DNA of 6,590 bases from assembly GCA_007126865.1 (NCBI GenBank), contig SLAN01000221.1, positions 1 to 6,590 on the forward strand. The letters run 5' to 3'. Position numbers and translations under genes: made by a program. The stretch comes from Spirochaetales bacterium. GTDB taxonomy: Bacteria > Spirochaetota > Spirochaetia > DSM-27196 > SKKC01. Below, in pieces: positions 5,944-6,590 of this stretch; position 1 is the first letter of the stretch, and each line of letters starts with the position of its first letter. A model generated the notes under the pieces. It was not told where the DNA came from. It saw only the letters and a program-made list of their open reading frames with translations, and ran no database searches.

Positions 5944-6168
5944 ATGCGTACGACGCTTAATATCGATGACGATCTGTTGCGTGTTGCGCGGGAGTTGGCC
6001 GCCGAGCGTGGTGAAAGCGTCGGGGCGGTTGTCTCTCGACTCATGCGGGAGGCGCTCACGAAGCATGAGCGCTATTTCGAGCGCAACGGCCTGCCTGTTT
6101 TCGAAGTTCGTGAAGGGGCCCGGGCGCTTACCCCCGAGGATATCCGCTCTGCGGAGGACGAAGCGTGA
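5944..6168 (+). CDS. Ribbon-helix-helix antitoxin of a VapBC-like type II toxin-antitoxin pair
   Basis: A 74-residue antitoxin and probable autorepressor. Residues 2-8 (R-T-T-L-N-I-D) form the DNA-contacting beta strand, helix A is at about 9-21, the G-E-S turn at 23-25 and helix B at about 26-39 (V-G-A-V-V-S-R-L-M-R-E-A-L), the standard CopG/VapB fold. The tail from about 47 (N-G-L-P-V-F-E-V then L-T-P-E-D-I) is acidic and would wrap around the toxin and block its active site. There is no Shine-Dalgarno before the ATG, and the promoter -10 ends 9 bases upstream, so translation is probably leaderless. The downstream toxin gene overlaps its stop. The charge-rich, short form is typical of the family. 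It might instead be a free-standing CopG-type regulator, but the coupled PIN gene argues strongly for an antitoxin. Confidence 0.9.
   Translation: MRTTLNIDDDLLRVARELAAERGESVGAVVSRLMREALTKHERYFERNGLPVFEVREGARALTPEDIRSAEDEA
6153..6157 (+). promoter_or_regulatory. Shine-Dalgarno of the toxin gene
   Basis: GGAGG inside the antitoxin's last codons, 7 bases before the GTG at 6165. It decides the toxin start: the GTG at 6169 is in another frame and reaches TGA after six codons. Confidence 0.75.
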
Positions 6169-6590
6169 GTGCCCAGCTTCTCGACGTGAACGTGCTCCTC
6201 GCCCTGGCATGGCCTCAGCATCTGTTCCACGAGCGTGCTCACACGTGGTTCGAGCGGAGCAGGCTTCTGCCTCGCGAGGCGGACGCGAGCGTCAAGTGGG
6301 CTACCTGTATCCTGACCCAGAACGCGTTTGTGCGCGTATCATCGAACGCAGCCATTGTGGAGGGGGCGGTACGGCCGGCGGCTGCACGCATTATGCTGGA
6401 GCACTACACCGAGCACCCCGACCACATATACTGGGAGCTTGCACCGTCGTTCACCGGGTTGCTCGCTTCAGAAGTGCCGGCGGAGCTCCTTTCCGGTCAC
6501 AGGCAGGTCACGGACGCGTGCCTGCTTCTCTACGCCGCGCATTACGACGGTGTCCTTTGCACCTTCGACCGGAAGATTTCGGCGGCGGCA
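6165..6590 (+). CDS. PIN-domain ribonuclease toxin (VapC-like), 3' end outside window
   Basis: The toxin of the pair: a Mg2+-dependent endoribonuclease of the PIN fold, the class that cuts tRNA or rRNA to stop translation. The 142 residues visible start at a GTG that overlaps the antitoxin TGA (GTGA), read V-S-A-Q-L-L-D-V-N-V, and remain open to the edge. Metal-binding acids: D7 in L-L-D-V-N-V-L-L-A-L, D117 in V-T-D-A-C-L-L-L-Y-A and D135 in T-F-D-R-K. The middle motif is W-A-T-C-I-L-T-Q-N-A-F-V-R-V-S-S-N (45-61). The position often held by Glu in PIN toxins is Gln52, which I recall as common in this W-A-T-C-x-L-T-Q subfamily and do not take as inactivation. Only a few C-terminal residues should be missing, since intact members are about 140-150 residues long. 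The overlap and strong ribosome site imply tight coupling to the antitoxin. Confidence 0.9.
   Translation, partial: MSAQLLDVNVLLALAWPQHLFHERAHTWFERSRLLPREADASVKWATCILTQNAFVRVSSNAAIVEGAVRPAAARIMLEHYTEHPDHIYWELAPSFTGLLASEVPAELLSGHRQVTDACLLLYAAHYDGVLCTFDRKISAAA

Noticed and set aside
6169..6189. Toxin start at the GTG directly after the antitoxin stop
   Set aside because: That frame reaches TGA after six codons. The GTG at 6165 gives the full PIN domain.
5944..6590. A new defence island
   Set aside because: Only a two-gene TA pair is visible, with no nuclease, helicase, reverse transcriptase or methylase genes in the window.

Overview
The window is about 60% GC and bacterial. It looks like an accessory sugar-utilisation region with a toxin-antitoxin module at its right edge. 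The organism cannot be named from this stretch. High GC, a CUT1-type sugar ABC transporter without its own ATPase gene nearby, a cytoplasmic YicI-type alpha-xylosidase and a VapBC-like pair would fit a saccharolytic spirochaete, Chloroflexi or actinobacterial relative, but that is inference.

Left part (1-2474, minus strand): an ABC importer operon read right to left. It holds a solute-binding protein gene that has lost its 5' end, then a MalF/UgpA-type permease, then a MalG-type permease whose start overlaps the previous stop by one base and which runs off the window. The binding-protein remnant begins just after an in-frame TAG at 2475-2477 and lacks the signal peptide and the first part of the N-lobe, so the operon as it stands probably cannot make a working binding protein.

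Middle (2507-3239): a small plus-strand membrane protein, with a faint PgaD-like layout, starts about 30 bases from the broken end of the binding-protein gene. After it come a GC hairpin, a 16-bp perfect palindrome, and on the minus strand what looks like the decayed 3' end of another gene. That remnant includes three imperfect 15-bp repeats that read as K-L-E-G units. Two eroded genes within 700 bases mark this as a rearranged junction.

Right-centre (3240-5687, plus strand): a complete family 31 glycoside hydrolase, almost certainly an alpha-xylosidase. It carries the catalytic Asp pair and the Phe / Cys-Phe residues that set xylose specificity in E. coli YicI. It has no signal peptide, so it would act on imported isoprimeverose- or xyloglucan-type oligosaccharides. 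The transporter next door, when intact, is a natural candidate to supply them.

Right edge (5866-6590, plus strand): inverted and direct copies of CGGATCGA, then a near-consensus sigma-70-type promoter. The promoter is overlaid by three exact-phase 8-bp repeats (TGATGCNN). A ribbon-helix-helix antitoxin gene follows, with its ATG only 9 bases past the -10 box, which suggests a leaderless mRNA. A PIN-domain toxin gene overlaps the antitoxin stop by 3 bases, has a strong Shine-Dalgarno sequence and runs off the window. The most novel-looking signal here is this compact, apparently leaderless, iteron-regulated TA promoter.
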